DNA of 24,899 nucleotides, taken from CAYJUM01 sp964478915. GTDB taxonomy: Bacteria; Nitrospirota; Nitrospiria; Nitrospirales; Nitrospiraceae. This document shows positions 6,709 through 15,986 of this stretch, one piece after another. Within the stretch, counting starts at the first letter, position 1, and every line of letters begins with the position of its first letter. A program made the translations under genes and the position numbers. The notes below the pieces were generated by a model. The model saw nothing but the letters and a program-made list of their open reading frames with translations, ran no database searches and was not told where the DNA came from. Location of the stretch: NCBI GenBank assembly GCA_964478915.1, contig CAYZKG010000024.1:1-24899 (forward strand). The letters are read 5' to 3'.

Positions 6709-7980
6709 TCAGGGATAGAGCCCTCGGACTTGGTGTGCCTTTGCAACCCGATCGATGCCGCTGATGAGTGCCGCCATGCGCATCGTGGTTTTCGTGCTCT
6801 TGGCGAACTCCAGGGTCCGATGAAACGCGGCGGTGATGATATCGTGCAGGCGGTCCTGAATGTTCTTCTCGGTCCAGAAAAACCGCTGAGCATCCTGAAC
6901 CCACTCGAAGTACGAGACGATCACGCCTCCGGAGTTGGCGAGGATGTCCGGGATCACGAAGATGCCTTTGTCGGTCAGGATCTGATCGGCCTCCAACGTG
7001 GTGGGTCCATTCGCGCCTTCGGCCAGGATCCGGCACCGGACCCGCGGGGCGTTCCGCTTCGTGATCTGCTCAGAGAGGGCGGCCGGGACCAGGACCGTGC
7101 AGTTCAGCTCGAGTAATTCTTGATTCGTGATCCAGTCGCCCATCTTGGTGTCCCGGAGCGAGGGGTGCCCGTCCAGACGATAGCGTCTGAGTAATTCCGG
7201 AATGTCCAGCCCCCTCTCGTTGTAGAGGCCGCCTTCCTTGTCGCTGACCGCCATAACCCGCATGCCGGCTTCTCGCATGATACGCGCGGTGTGGGCCCCA
7301 ACGTTGCCGAACCCCTGCACCGCGACCGTGGCCGTATCGAGAGCCAGGCCCAGATGACGCATGGCTTCGAGGGTCACGTCCACCACGCCGCGCCCGGTGG
7401 CCTCTTCCCGTCCGAGGCTGCCGCCGATCGACAGCGGCTTCCCGGTCATGACTCCCGGAACCGCGTACCCCATTTGCTGGCTATAGGTGTCCATCATCCA
7501 GGCCATGATCTGGGCATTGGTCCCCACATCCGGCGCCGGAATATCCTTGTCCGGGCCGATCAGCGGAAAGATCTCCGCGGCATAGCGCCGGGTCAAGCGT
7601 TCCAGCTCTCCGGAGGACAATCGGCTCGGATTCACGCGGACCCCGCCCTTGGCGCCGCCATAGGGCAGCTCAGCCAGCGCGCACTTCCAGGTCATCCACA
7701 TCGCCAGCGCCGCCACTTCACCGAGGTTGACTTCGGGATGGTAGCGAATCCCACCCTTGCAGGGGCCCCGTGCGGAGTCGTGCTGGACGCGATACCCCAT
7801 GAAGACATTGATCGAGCCGTCATCCATCCGGATCGGCAGAGTCACGATGAGAGAGCGCTGAGGGAGCTTAAGGCGCTGCCGGAGATTCCTGTCCAGGTTC
7901 ATGATCTCGGCCGCCTGATCGAACTGGGCGACGGCCAGCCGAAACGTCGGATTGTCCAGCTCTGCGAACAGTTCAGTCAT
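6709..7980 (-). CDS. gdhA: Glutamate dehydrogenase (Glu/Leu/Phe/Val family)
   Basis: Interconverts glutamate and 2-oxoglutarate plus ammonium with NAD(P); a cytoplasmic hexamer in the family. At 423 residues it has the length of the small hexameric class. The dimerisation and substrate domain holds RGPCKGGIRYHP (about 71-82, Lys75 binding substrate) and LPYGGAKGGVRVNP (about 105-118, catalytic Lys111). The Rossmann domain follows with GFGNVG near residue 225, and the C-terminal helix ends RVAKAHQVRGLYP. Leucine or valine dehydrogenases are shorter (about 350-370 aa), which favours glutamate. The start overlaps the lipB end by 8 nt, so it is likely expressed with lipB. In an ammonium-rich lifestyle it could serve in assimilation, which is an inference. 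Confidence 0.92.
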   Translation of the reverse strand: MTELFAELDNPTFRLAVAQFDQAAEIMNLDRNLRQRLKLPQRSLIVTLPIRMDDGSINVFMGYRVQHDSARGPCKGGIRYHPEVNLGEVAALAMWMTWKCALAELPYGGAKGGVRVNPSRLSSGELERLTRRYAAEIFPLIGPDKDIPAPDVGTNAQIMAWMMDTYSQQMGYAVPGVMTGKPLSIGGSLGREEATGRGVVDVTLEAMRHLGLALDTATVAVQGFGNVGAHTARIMREAGMRVMAVSDKEGGLYNERGLDIPELLRRYRLDGHPSLRDTKMGDWITNQELLELNCTVLVPAALSEQITKRNAPRVRCRILAEGANGPTTLEADQILTDKGIFVIPDILANSGGVIVSYFEWVQDAQRFFWTEKNIQDRLHDIITAAFHRTLEFAKSTKTTMRMAALISGIDRVAKAHQVRGLYP

Positions 7981-8707
7981 CTGTCTTTCTCCAAGTCCCG
8001 GCGGGTACCGGGTCGCGCTGAGATCCGACCGAAGCGGGCAGGTCGGGGGCCATGGCGGTCATCCATTCCAGCCCGAACACCTCGGCAAACTGCGCGGCGA
8101 TCCGCTGCCTGACCGCCAGAAGGTCCACGGGCCGGCCTAGGACAGTCGCCATAGAGGTGGCGCGACAGCCATCGATCCCGCAAGGGATAATCAAGCCGAA
8201 CGGTGCGAGGTCCACCGTCACGTTCAAAGCAAACCCGTGCATGGTCACTCCACGAGTGATGCGCACGCCCATCGCCCCGATCTTCTCCCGTTCGCCGACC
8301 CACACGCCCGGCAGCCGGTCGATCCGACGGGCGGCGATTCCCCATTCCGCGAGCGTGCGGATCAGGACGTCTTCGAGCATCCGCATGTACGCTTTGGGGC
8401 CGGCGCAAAACCGGCTGAGCTGCAGGATTGGATAGCCGACGATCTGGCCGGGGCCATGGTAGGTCACGGATCCGCCCCGCTCCACCTGATGCACCGCATA
8501 GCCGGCCTGCCGAAGCGTTTCCTCATCTCCACCCCAGTGCGCCGGCTGCGCTCTGCGTCCGAGCGTAAAGACCGGCTCGTGCTCCACGAGGATGAGCGTA
8601 TCCGGCCGCCGGTCCGTTCGCCGTTCTTCGAGCAGTGTTCGCTGGAGCGCCCAGGCGGTGAGGTAATCGAGTCTGGCGAGATCGAGCAGTATGGCAGGCT
8701 GCGTCAC
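7973..8707 (-). CDS. lipB: Octanoyltransferase LipB
   Basis: Transfers octanoyl from acyl carrier protein to lipoyl domains (E2 subunits, GcvH), the first step of lipoate synthesis. The family motif RGGSVTYHGPGQIVGYPI is at about 77-94. The catalytic pair is present: Lys142 in EKIGAMGVR and Cys176 in IIPCGI. It is 244 residues, slightly longer than E. coli LipB (213), with the extra length at the C-terminus. The start is a GTG at 8707. It is first in a two-gene unit with the dehydrogenase gene (8-nt overlap). LipA is not in the window. Confidence 0.93.
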   Translation of the reverse strand: MTQPAILLDLARLDYLTAWALQRTLLEERRTDRRPDTLILVEHEPVFTLGRRAQPAHWGGDEETLRQAGYAVHQVERGGSVTYHGPGQIVGYPILQLSRFCAGPKAYMRMLEDVLIRTLAEWGIAARRIDRLPGVWVGEREKIGAMGVRITRGVTMHGFALNVTVDLAPFGLIIPCGIDGCRATSMATVLGRPVDLLAVRQRIAAQFAEVFGLEWMTAMAPDLPASVGSQRDPVPAGTWRKTDD

Positions 8708-8781
8708 GGGTCCCTATCGGTTCCATCCGCCATCACCAGGCGCGATCGTGGCACGCGCAGTGAGGGCTGATGGGCAAGTAG

Positions 8782-8790
8782 AGTATACCA
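8782..8790 (-). promoter_or_regulatory. Extended -10 promoter for lipB-gdhA
   Basis: Minus-strand TGGTATACT is a TGn-extended -10 with a near-perfect TATACT. No -35 match at 17 bp was found; a TTGACA lies 33 bp upstream, too far for normal spacing. The predicted leader is about 70 nt. Confidence 0.5.
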
Positions 8791-8822
8791 CGATACGCAG
8801 GTGCCGGACGGGATGCGCTATG

Positions 8823-9878
8823 TCAACGAGCGGGTTGCAATGCGGACAGGTGTGGAAACGACACAGAGAGCTGGCCGGTCTTGCCGTAGACTGTGAGCTG
8901 GGTACGGGGTTGATCCGACGGTCGAAGGATGGCATGCCAGAAGTCGCCGAGATTGTAAATCTCGGAGCTGTCCACGGCCATGATGACATCGCCGTTATGC
9001 AGTCCCACCTGCGCAGCCAGCTTGTCCGGCTCAAGCTGGACCACGAGGACCCCCCTGTCCACGTCGAGGTTGAAGCTTGCTGCAATGCTGGCGCTGACGG
9101 TAAGCGGCACAAAGCCCAAATCCGGCCGCAACACGTTGCCACGCACCAGCATCGACTGGATCAGGGGGTAGACCGCATCGATCGCGATGGCGTAGCTGAT
9201 GGCCTGGGCCGCCGGTGCGACCGCGGCGTTGATCCCCACGACCCGACCGGACAGATCCACCAGGGGCCCGCCGCTGTTCCCGGGATTGATGGCGGCATCG
9301 GTCTGGATCAGGTCGTAGAGTGTTTCTCCGTTGGGAGCCAGGATCGCGCGATCCAGAGCGCTGACCACTCCGATAGTCACCGTGGACCCGCCTTTGAGGG
9401 CAAAGGGATTGCCGATCGCCACCACGGTCTCACCAATCTGCAGGCCCGATGACCGGCCCAGTGTCGCTACCACTAGATCCTTCGCCTCGATCTTGATCAG
9501 GGCAAGGTCCGTCAAAAAATCGCGTCCCACGACCCGGCCGGGCGTCAGTCGTCCATTCGCCAGTCCAATCAGGACATTCTTCGTACCTTCAACCAAGTGG
9601 TTGTTCGTGAGGATAAACCCTTTTTCATCGATGATGATGCCGGAGCCGGACCCCGGCGGAGAGGGATGGAGGTACGCGTTCGGAGGCAGGCCACGGGTCA
9701 TGACCGTGACTACGGAGGGGCGAACCGCGGCCACCACCGCCGGGACAGACAGTTCCTTCTGCGCTGCGCGGCCCGAATTATCCTGGGCCGCTACGTGGCC
9801 GGTCGGCAGGAACAACAACACCAGCGCGGCAGTGAGACAGACCCCTGTAAAGCGAAATGGACCGGAGGAGATCAGCAT
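8823..9878 (-). CDS. HtrA/DegP-like secreted serine protease with one PDZ domain
   Basis: A trypsin-fold S1C protease for quality control of envelope proteins. It has a signal peptide (LTAALVLLFLPTGHVAAQ, about residues 15-32). The triad is complete: His94 in TNNHLVEG, Asp124 in LTDLALIKI and Ser202 in NPGNSGGPL. One PDZ domain occupies about residues 245-340 (LGFVPLTVS...VGLHNGDVIMAVDS), so it resembles the single-PDZ DegS/HhoA types, not two-PDZ DegP. At 351 residues the length fits. Whether it is released or membrane-tethered cannot be settled. The -10 box lies only about 6 nt before the ATG, so the mRNA may be leaderless. It sits upstream of the sigma factor gene on the same strand. Confidence 0.9.
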   Translation of the reverse strand: MLISSGPFRFTGVCLTAALVLLFLPTGHVAAQDNSGRAAQKELSVPAVVAAVRPSVVTVMTRGLPPNAYLHPSPPGSGSGIIIDEKGFILTNNHLVEGTKNVLIGLANGRLTPGRVVGRDFLTDLALIKIEAKDLVVATLGRSSGLQIGETVVAIGNPFALKGGSTVTIGVVSALDRAILAPNGETLYDLIQTDAAINPGNSGGPLVDLSGRVVGINAAVAPAAQAISYAIAIDAVYPLIQSMLVRGNVLRPDLGFVPLTVSASIAASFNLDVDRGVLVVQLEPDKLAAQVGLHNGDVIMAVDSSEIYNLGDFWHAILRPSDQPRTQLTVYGKTGQLSVSFPHLSALQPAR

Positions 9879-9884
9879 GGGCGC

Positions 9885-9913
9885 ATTGTCGCATACTCCC
9901 GGCTCAAGCTCAA
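9885..9913 (-). promoter_or_regulatory. Possible promoter giving a leaderless protease mRNA
   Basis: Minus strand: TTGAGC (9908-9913), a 17-bp spacer, GACAAT (9885-9890). Transcription would start at or within a base or two of the ATG at 9878. Both boxes are imperfect. Confidence 0.4.
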
Positions 9914-9920
9914 AGAAGGC

Positions 9921-9955
9921 GTGAGGCGTCAGGAGTGAGGGGTAAGGCGTAAGGG
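9921..9955 (+). repeat. Five tandem GTGAGGN-type heptamers
   Basis: Read on the plus strand, five units in exact 7-nt register: GTGAGGC, GTCAGGA, GTGAGGG, GTAAGGC, GTAAGGG. They fill most of the gap between the protease promoter and the sigma-factor stop. Related units occur at 462, 19838, 20709 and 20861. Confidence 0.85.
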
Positions 9956-9970
9956 GGGAACCGTCTTCCT

Positions 9971-11239
<1,269 letters not shown>

Positions 11240-11361
11240 GACTTATATCCTTAGATTTTCCCTTTTGCCTGCTTAGAGACAGGAACCGTCAAAAGGATTC
11301 GCCACAACCTGAGTTGCGGGCTTGACTGGGCGAATTCCCAGGGATCAGCGATAGTTGCAAG

Positions 11362-11413
11362 GCCTGAGAAGAACTCCCTCAGGCTCGTCTAGGAGGGAAC
11401 AAAGGGAGACGAG
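11362..11413. terminator. Two back-to-back stem-loops downstream of slipin
   Basis: GCCTGAG (11362-11368) pairs with CTCAGGC (11378-11384), and CTCGTCT (11384-11390) pairs with AGACGAG (11407-11413); both stems are 7 bp and perfect and share one base. They sit 20 nt after the slipin stop and about 120 nt before the sigma-factor start. There is no T-run, so this may be a weak terminator, an RNA stabiliser or part of the sigma leader. Confidence 0.45.
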
Positions 11414-11433
11414 GGGGTTTGAAAATGTCTAAA

Positions 11434-12207
11434 CTACTCCTTTTTCAGGAAATTTTTAACGAATGGAGCGATGATATCAATGGGAACCGGGAAGAGCGTG
11501 GTGGAGTTCTTCTCCGCTGAGATCTCCACCAGGGTCTGAAGGTAACGTAGCTGCAGGGCGGCCGGATGCTGACCAATGACAGCGGCCGCATCCGCCAAGC
11601 GCTGGGCCGCCTGGAATTCCCCTTCGGCATGGATCACCTTCGCCCGCCGTTCCCGTTCCGCCTCGGCCTGGCGGGCGATGGCTCGCTGCATCTCCTGCGG
11701 GAGGTCCACGTTTTTTACTTCGACCGCCGAGACCTTGACCCCCCACGGCTCGGTTTGCTGATCGATGATCCGCTGAAGTTCGGCGTTGATCTCTTCCCGT
11801 TTGGAGAGGAGATCATCCAGCTGACTCTGGCCGAGCACGCTCCGCAGCGTGGTCTGGGCCATCATGGACGTGGCGTAGAGATAGTCCTCCACTTCGACGA
11901 TGGCCCGCTGCTGATCCACCACCCGAAAGTAGATGACCGCGTTCACCTTGACCGAGACGTTGTCCTTCGTGATGACGTCTTGAGGCGGGACATCCATGGT
12001 CACCGTCCGGAGGCTGACTCGTAAGAGTTTATCGATCACAGGGATGATCACCACGATGCCGGGCCCGTTCCCGCCGAAAATGCCGCGGGCAAGCCGGCCC
12101 CACCGGAACACGACCGCCCGTTCATATTCACGGAGGACATGAAACCCCATCGCGATCAGGATGGCGATCAGGATCAGAATGACCATCGGACTGAAGAACA
12201 AATTCAT
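11434..12207 (-). CDS. Slipin (stomatin-like SPFH/Band 7 protein)
   Basis: A 257-residue membrane scaffold protein. The N-terminal membrane helix (residues 4-22, FFSPMVILILIAILIAMGF) is followed by the SPFH domain: EYERAVVFRWGRL, the slipin signature PPQDVITKDNVSVKVNAVIYF and AQTTLRSVLGQ. A long Glu/Arg/Ala coiled coil follows (about 160-220, ending near AEGEFQAAQRLADAA), then a hydrophobic tail IDIIAPFVKNFLKK. Slipins oligomerise at the membrane and their partners are NfeD proteases. The nfeD gene lies directly upstream with a 2-nt gap, the classic conserved pair, and in archaea the protease cuts the slipin C-terminus. Confidence 0.93.
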   Translation of the reverse strand: MNLFFSPMVILILIAILIAMGFHVLREYERAVVFRWGRLARGIFGGNGPGIVVIIPVIDKLLRVSLRTVTMDVPPQDVITKDNVSVKVNAVIYFRVVDQQRAIVEVEDYLYATSMMAQTTLRSVLGQSQLDDLLSKREEINAELQRIIDQQTEPWGVKVSAVEVKNVDLPQEMQRAIARQAEAERERRAKVIHAEGEFQAAQRLADAAAVIGQHPAALQLRYLQTLVEISAEKNSTTLFPVPIDIIAPFVKNFLKKE

Positions 12208-12209
12208 AG

Positions 12210-13577
12210 TCAGCCTCTCTCTTTGTTGGACGCGGGTTTGACGTGCAGTTTCAAGCCTTCGACGCGGACCACCTCCGCCAGATCACCGGTTTTGAGCGGC
12301 TCCGAACTGGTGGCGTCCCACAGCTCGCCGCGCACCAGCAACTGCCCGTGTGGGGAAAAATCCGAGCGTGCCACGCCGACGAGGCCGACCATGCCTTCCT
12401 GACCGGTGACCGGCCGTCCCCGCATGGCCCGGACCCCCATGCCGACCACCAGGAGGGAAAAGGCCGTCGCTAGCGTCACCACAGGCAGGATGACGGCCCA
12501 CGAGACCTTCAAGAACGGCGCTTCAGCCTTGAACAGCATCAGCGAGCCGAGGATCATCGAGGCCACGCCACCCAGCGCCAGCACGCCGTAGCTGGTGACC
12601 GAGACCTCGAGGATGAACAGGACGATGCCCAGCAGCATCAGCAGCACGCCAGCGTAGTTCACCGGTAGGGACTGGAAGGAGTAAAACGCCAGGATCAGGC
12701 TGATCGCGCCCACCACCCCCGGCAAGATTGCGCCCGGGTTGTAGAGCTCGGCCAGAATCCCGATCGTGCCGACGGTCATCAGGATGTAGGCGATGTTCGG
12801 ATCGCTCAGCGCTTTCAGCATTTCGAGACGCCAGCCTATCGGAAATTCCCGCACTGCCGCGCCTTTCGTCCGGAGCACGACGGTCTTGGCGCCCATCGCC
12901 ACTTCCCGTCCGTCCAGGCTGTCCAGCAGGCTGGGCAGATCCTTCGCCACCAGATCGATAATCTTCAGCTCCAGCGCTTCGTTCTCGGTGACCGACACGC
13001 TCTTTCGGACCGCGTCTTCGGCCCACTTCGCATTCCGACCCCGCTGCTGCGCGATGGACTTGATATAGGCCACCGCATCGTTTTCCACCTTTTCCTTCAT
13101 CGTCTTGTCCATCTCGCCGCCGCCCATGGCGACCGGATGCGCCGCGCCGATGTTGGTGCCGGGCGTCATCACGGCGACCTGTGCCGCCAGGGTGATGAAC
13201 ACGCCCGCGGATGCGGCCCGCCCACCGGAGGGCCACACATAGACCACGACCGGGAACGGCGATCCCGAGATGTCCCTGATGATCAATCGCATGGACGTAT
13301 CCAGGCCGCCGGGCGTGTCCAGTTGAATGACGGCCGCCTGCGCCTGGAGGCTCTCCGCCAGCGCCAGGGCGTCGTGGAGGTACTCGGCCGTCACCGGGTT
13401 GATGACGCCCTCATAGGTGGCCACGACGATGGGCGGAACCTTCTCCTCAGAAGGCGCGGCTGCCAAGGAGCCGGCCAGGAAGGCCGGAGCCACGACCAGC
13501 AAGACAAGGGTAAGGAGAATCGGCACGCGCAGAGTGGGGGCGGTGCCGAGACCATGGCCACACACCGGAAGCCTCAT
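12210..13577 (-). CDS. NfeD-type membrane serine protease (long form)
   Basis: The 455-residue product combines three parts: a signal/anchor (about 18-41); a ClpP-class protease domain with predicted nucleophile Ser123 in GRAASAGVFI, Lys173 in YIKSIA as the likely partner, and the TNIGAAHPV loop; and a membrane region of about four helices (about 270-400) followed by a C-terminal OB-fold NfeD domain (VGLVGVARSDFSPHGQLLVRGELWDA). The active site looks intact. I start at ATG 13577, since the TTG at 13631 has no ribosome site. It is coupled to slipin (2-nt gap) and read from a near-consensus promoter at 13661-13690. Likely role: envelope quality control with slipin. Confidence 0.92.
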   Translation of the reverse strand: MRLPVCGHGLGTAPTLRVPILLTLVLLVVAPAFLAGSLAAAPSEEKVPPIVVATYEGVINPVTAEYLHDALALAESLQAQAAVIQLDTPGGLDTSMRLIIRDISGSPFPVVVYVWPSGGRAASAGVFITLAAQVAVMTPGTNIGAAHPVAMGGGEMDKTMKEKVENDAVAYIKSIAQQRGRNAKWAEDAVRKSVSVTENEALELKIIDLVAKDLPSLLDSLDGREVAMGAKTVVLRTKGAAVREFPIGWRLEMLKALSDPNIAYILMTVGTIGILAELYNPGAILPGVVGAISLILAFYSFQSLPVNYAGVLLMLLGIVLFILEVSVTSYGVLALGGVASMILGSLMLFKAEAPFLKVSWAVILPVVTLATAFSLLVVGMGVRAMRGRPVTGQEGMVGLVGVARSDFSPHGQLLVRGELWDATSSEPLKTGDLAEVVRVEGLKLHVKPASNKERG

Positions 13578-13660
13578 AGAGCATGCCCTCAGGAGAAGCC
13601 GACGGCGCAAGCCTCGGAAACAGTGTCCCAATGCGCCGTGCGAACCGATGGGGTGGTCGG

Positions 13661-13690
13661 ATAATACGGCCGCGTTGAGAACACTGTCAA
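13661..13690 (-). promoter_or_regulatory. Near-consensus promoter of nfeD-slipin
   Basis: Minus strand: TTGACA (13685-13690), an 18-bp spacer, TATTAT (13661-13666). The predicted start is near 13654, giving a leader of about 75 nt. Confidence 0.75.
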
Positions 13691-13738
13691 CTATTGGCTC
13701 GTCAAAGCTGAATCGGCAGTTCTGGCCACCTATACTCG

Positions 13739-13774
13739 CCGGGACCCATTGCTCTGGGCTGCAATGGGTGCCCG
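13739..13774. repeat. Dispersed palindrome, copy 1
   Basis: ACCCATTGC (13744-13752) pairs with GCAATGGGT (13761-13769) around an 8-nt loop. The flanks also match a second copy at 22930-22955 in inverted orientation, with one base different in the loop. It lies in the divergent gap between nfeD and trmI, outside both promoters. Confidence 0.85.
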
Positions 13775-13945
13775 TTCACAGGCAGCACGATTCCAACCCG
13801 TATGTGGTCGAGGCCAACAATCTGACTAAAAAATAGGATGATCGGCTTCGACATTAGTGCGGGCCTCGCTCACCACACTGCGTGGGATGGGTTGGCGAGT
13901 ACGGATGTCCAGAACTGCCAGCGCGCCTGAACGAGCCAAGGACCA

Positions 13946-13974
13946 TTGCAAAGGCTCCGGCCTTTACCTACAAT
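13946..13974 (+). promoter_or_regulatory. Promoter of the trmI-aroK operon
   Basis: TTGCAA (13946-13951), a 17-bp spacer and TACAAT (13969-13974). The predicted start is near 13981, about 5 nt before the ATG, and no ribosome site is present, so the mRNA is likely leaderless or nearly so. Confidence 0.65.
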
Positions 13975-13985
13975 GACAACTTCTC

Positions 13986-14885
13986 ATGAGAAATTTCCAA
14001 AGCGGCGATCATCTGCATCTCGCCGACAAGAAGGGGCGGCGATATGCCCTCACGCTCAAGGCCGGAGAGACCTTTCAGTGGAGCGGCGAGCGGCTGCCCC
14101 ACGACGAGCTGATCGGCAGGCCCGACGGCTCCGTCGTGACCCTCTCCCGTGGCACGCGCATGGTCGCGCTGCTGCCGGCGCTCGGGGAGTACGTGCTGAA
14201 GATGCCCCGCGGAGCCCAAGTGATCTATCCCAAAGACCTCGCGATGATCACCGTCTGGGCCGATATCTATCCCGGCGCGCGGGTCTTCGAAGCGGGCACC
14301 GGGTCGGGTGCCCTGACCATGGCGCTGCTGCGCGCCGTGGGGCCGCAGGGGAGCGTGGTGAGCTATGAAGCGCGTGACGATTTTGCGCGCACCGCAATGA
14401 AGAATATCGAGCGGTACCTCGGGCCGGCGCCCAACCTGACTCTACGCAAGAGAGACGTCTATGAAGGCATCGAGGAGGAACAGCCCTTCGACCGGCTGAT
14501 CCTGGACTTGGCCGAGCCCTGGCGGGCCGTGCCCGCCGCCGCGACGGCGCTGCGGTCTGGCGGGATTTACCTCAGCTACGTGCCGACGGTGCCCCAGGTG
14601 ATGCAGACCGTGGAGGCGCTGGAGCGCGCGCGGGTGTTCGGGCTGATCCAGACCTTCGAGACGCTGCTGCGGACCTGGAACATCCAGGGGCGGAGCGTGC
14701 GGCCGGACCACCGCATGGTGGCCCACTCGGGGTTCATCACCGTGGCTCGGAAGGTGGAGCCGGGCCTCTGGGGCCGGCGAGAGGGGACTGTGCCGGCCGA
14801 GCTGGAAGAGGACGAGTCGGCCCCTGGCACAGGGGAGCCTGACGAAAGCTCCGAAGGAAGGAACGACTGTGCGATTAGCCAATAA
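13986..14885 (+). CDS. trmI: tRNA (adenine-N1)-methyltransferase, TrmI family
   Basis: Forms 1-methyladenosine at position 58 of the tRNA T-loop using S-adenosylmethionine. The N-terminal beta domain (about 1-85) is followed by the Rossmann domain with the SAM-binding loop FEAGTGSGALTMALL (about 100-114), the acidic ribose-binding strand VVSYEARDDF, and an LDLAEPW motif near residue 176 that matches the D-P/E-W type active site of this family. The last 40 or so residues are acidic and Pro/Gly-rich, a tail beyond the usual fold. It is first in an operon: the SDR gene start overlaps its last 17 nt. The probable start of transcription is only a few bases upstream. Confidence 0.9.
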   Translation: MRNFQSGDHLHLADKKGRRYALTLKAGETFQWSGERLPHDELIGRPDGSVVTLSRGTRMVALLPALGEYVLKMPRGAQVIYPKDLAMITVWADIYPGARVFEAGTGSGALTMALLRAVGPQGSVVSYEARDDFARTAMKNIERYLGPAPNLTLRKRDVYEGIEEEQPFDRLILDLAEPWRAVPAAATALRSGGIYLSYVPTVPQVMQTVEALERARVFGLIQTFETLLRTWNIQGRSVRPDHRMVAHSGFITVARKVEPGLWGRREGTVPAELEEDESAPGTGEPDESSEGRNDCAISQ

Positions 14886-15621
14886 AGTGGCGCTGGTGAC
14901 GGGCGGCGGCGTGGGCATTGGCGCCGCCGTGGCGCGGCTCTTCGCGCGAGAGGGAGCCAGCGTCGTGATTACCGGGCGCCGCAAGGAGATGCTGGAGCAG
15001 GTCGTCACCGAGATCGAGCGCGCTGGGGGACGAGCACTGGCCGTCGCCGGCTCGGTGGCCGATGAGGGGCATGCGCGCTCGGCGGTCGGCCAGGCGGTGC
15101 GTGCCTTCGGGAAGCTGGACGTGCTGGTCAACAATGCCGGCATCGGTGCATTTGGAAAGGCCTTGCATGAGACCGACGATGCGACCTGGGACGAGCAGCT
15201 GGCCGTGAATCTGACCGGTGTGTTCCGGATGACGCGGGCGGCGCTCCCGGAGTTGATTCGCGCAGGCGGCGGGTCGATCATCAATGTCTCATCCATCGCT
15301 GCGCTGGTCGGCATTCCCTCGATCGCAGCGTACAGCGCGACGAAAGGCGCTCTGAACGCGTTGACCCGTTGCCTGGCGGTGGAGTATGCCGAACACAAGA
15401 TCCGGTGCAACGCGATCTGCCCGGGGCTGGTGGACACGCCGATGGCCGCACCGTTAATGGCCGATCCTGCCCGCCTGGCTGAGGTGCTGTCGGTGTACCC
15501 CATGGCGCGGGCCGGCACGCCGGAAGAGGTGGCGAAGCTGGTGCTGTACCTCGCCTCGGACGACGCGGCCTGGATGACGGGGAGTATTATTCCGATCGAC
15601 GGCGGCATGACGGCACAATAG
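14869..15621 (+). CDS. Short-chain dehydrogenase/reductase (FabG-like)
   Basis: A 250-residue classical SDR. The cofactor motif TGGGVGIGAAVARL (about 10-23) and TGRRKE after strand 2 (an Arg pair favouring NADP(H)) are present, as are NNAG near residue 91, the catalytic Ser in NVSSIAAL, and Tyr/Lys in YSATKGAL. The C-terminal PIDGGMTAQ ending is typical of 3-oxoacyl-ACP reductase-like members. The substrate cannot be set from sequence. The GTG start at 14869 follows GGAAGGA and overlaps the trmI end by 17 nt. No other fatty-acid synthesis gene is nearby, so a role as the main FabG is not certain. Confidence 0.88.
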   Translation: MRLANKVALVTGGGVGIGAAVARLFAREGASVVITGRRKEMLEQVVTEIERAGGRALAVAGSVADEGHARSAVGQAVRAFGKLDVLVNNAGIGAFGKALHETDDATWDEQLAVNLTGVFRMTRAALPELIRAGGGSIINVSSIAALVGIPSIAAYSATKGALNALTRCLAVEYAEHKIRCNAICPGLVDTPMAAPLMADPARLAEVLSVYPMARAGTPEEVAKLVLYLASDDAAWMTGSIIPIDGGMTAQ

Positions 15622-15664
15622 GCAATGCTGAACGATGAGTGCAGAATGCTCAATAAGGTCGCGC

Positions 15665-15976
15665 ATGCTTAGGGGAAGCGCGGCGGTGATCGCGTTTGCG
15701 GTTGGGCTGGGTCTCCTTGTCGGGCTGGAGACGGTGCAGAGCGCTACGGACTTCACCGGCACGGTGCTGGCGGTGGATCCGGGTGCCGGCAAGCTCAGCG
15801 TTAAAAAAGCTGACGGCGGGACGCGATTCAGCTTCGTCGTGAATGACAAGACGCAATTCGAAGGCGCCGGGCTGAAAACGCTCAAGGACCTCAAAAAGGG
15901 CGACTCCGTGACGGTCAGTTACGAAGTCAGCGGCAGTCAGTACATCGCGAAAAAAATCACGACCACGGTCAAGTGA
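15665..15976 (+). CDS. Small secreted protein, OB-fold-like (DUF5666 type)
   Basis: The 103-residue product has a signal peptide (about 1-27, VIAFAVGLGLLVGLETVQSA) and a mature part of short beta strands: FTGTVLAVDPGAGKLSVKKADG, TRFSFVVNDKTQFEG, LKKGDSVTVSYEVSG. This layout recalls small periplasmic OB-fold proteins of the DUF5666 kind, whose function is not known. I prefer the ATG at 15665 over 15635 because it starts the signal peptide and has AAGG before it. It lies between the SDR gene and aroE (10-nt gap), so it is co-transcribed, though a functional link is not obvious. Confidence 0.7.
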   Translation: MLRGSAAVIAFAVGLGLLVGLETVQSATDFTGTVLAVDPGAGKLSVKKADGGTRFSFVVNDKTQFEGAGLKTLKDLKKGDSVTVSYEVSGSQYIAKKITTTVK

Positions 15977-15986
15977 CGCAAGGAAA

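Noticed and set aside
12523..13236. 237-codon minus-strand frame inside nfeD
   Set aside because: Same-strand shadow of nfeD, very rich in Arg and Gly, with no family motifs.
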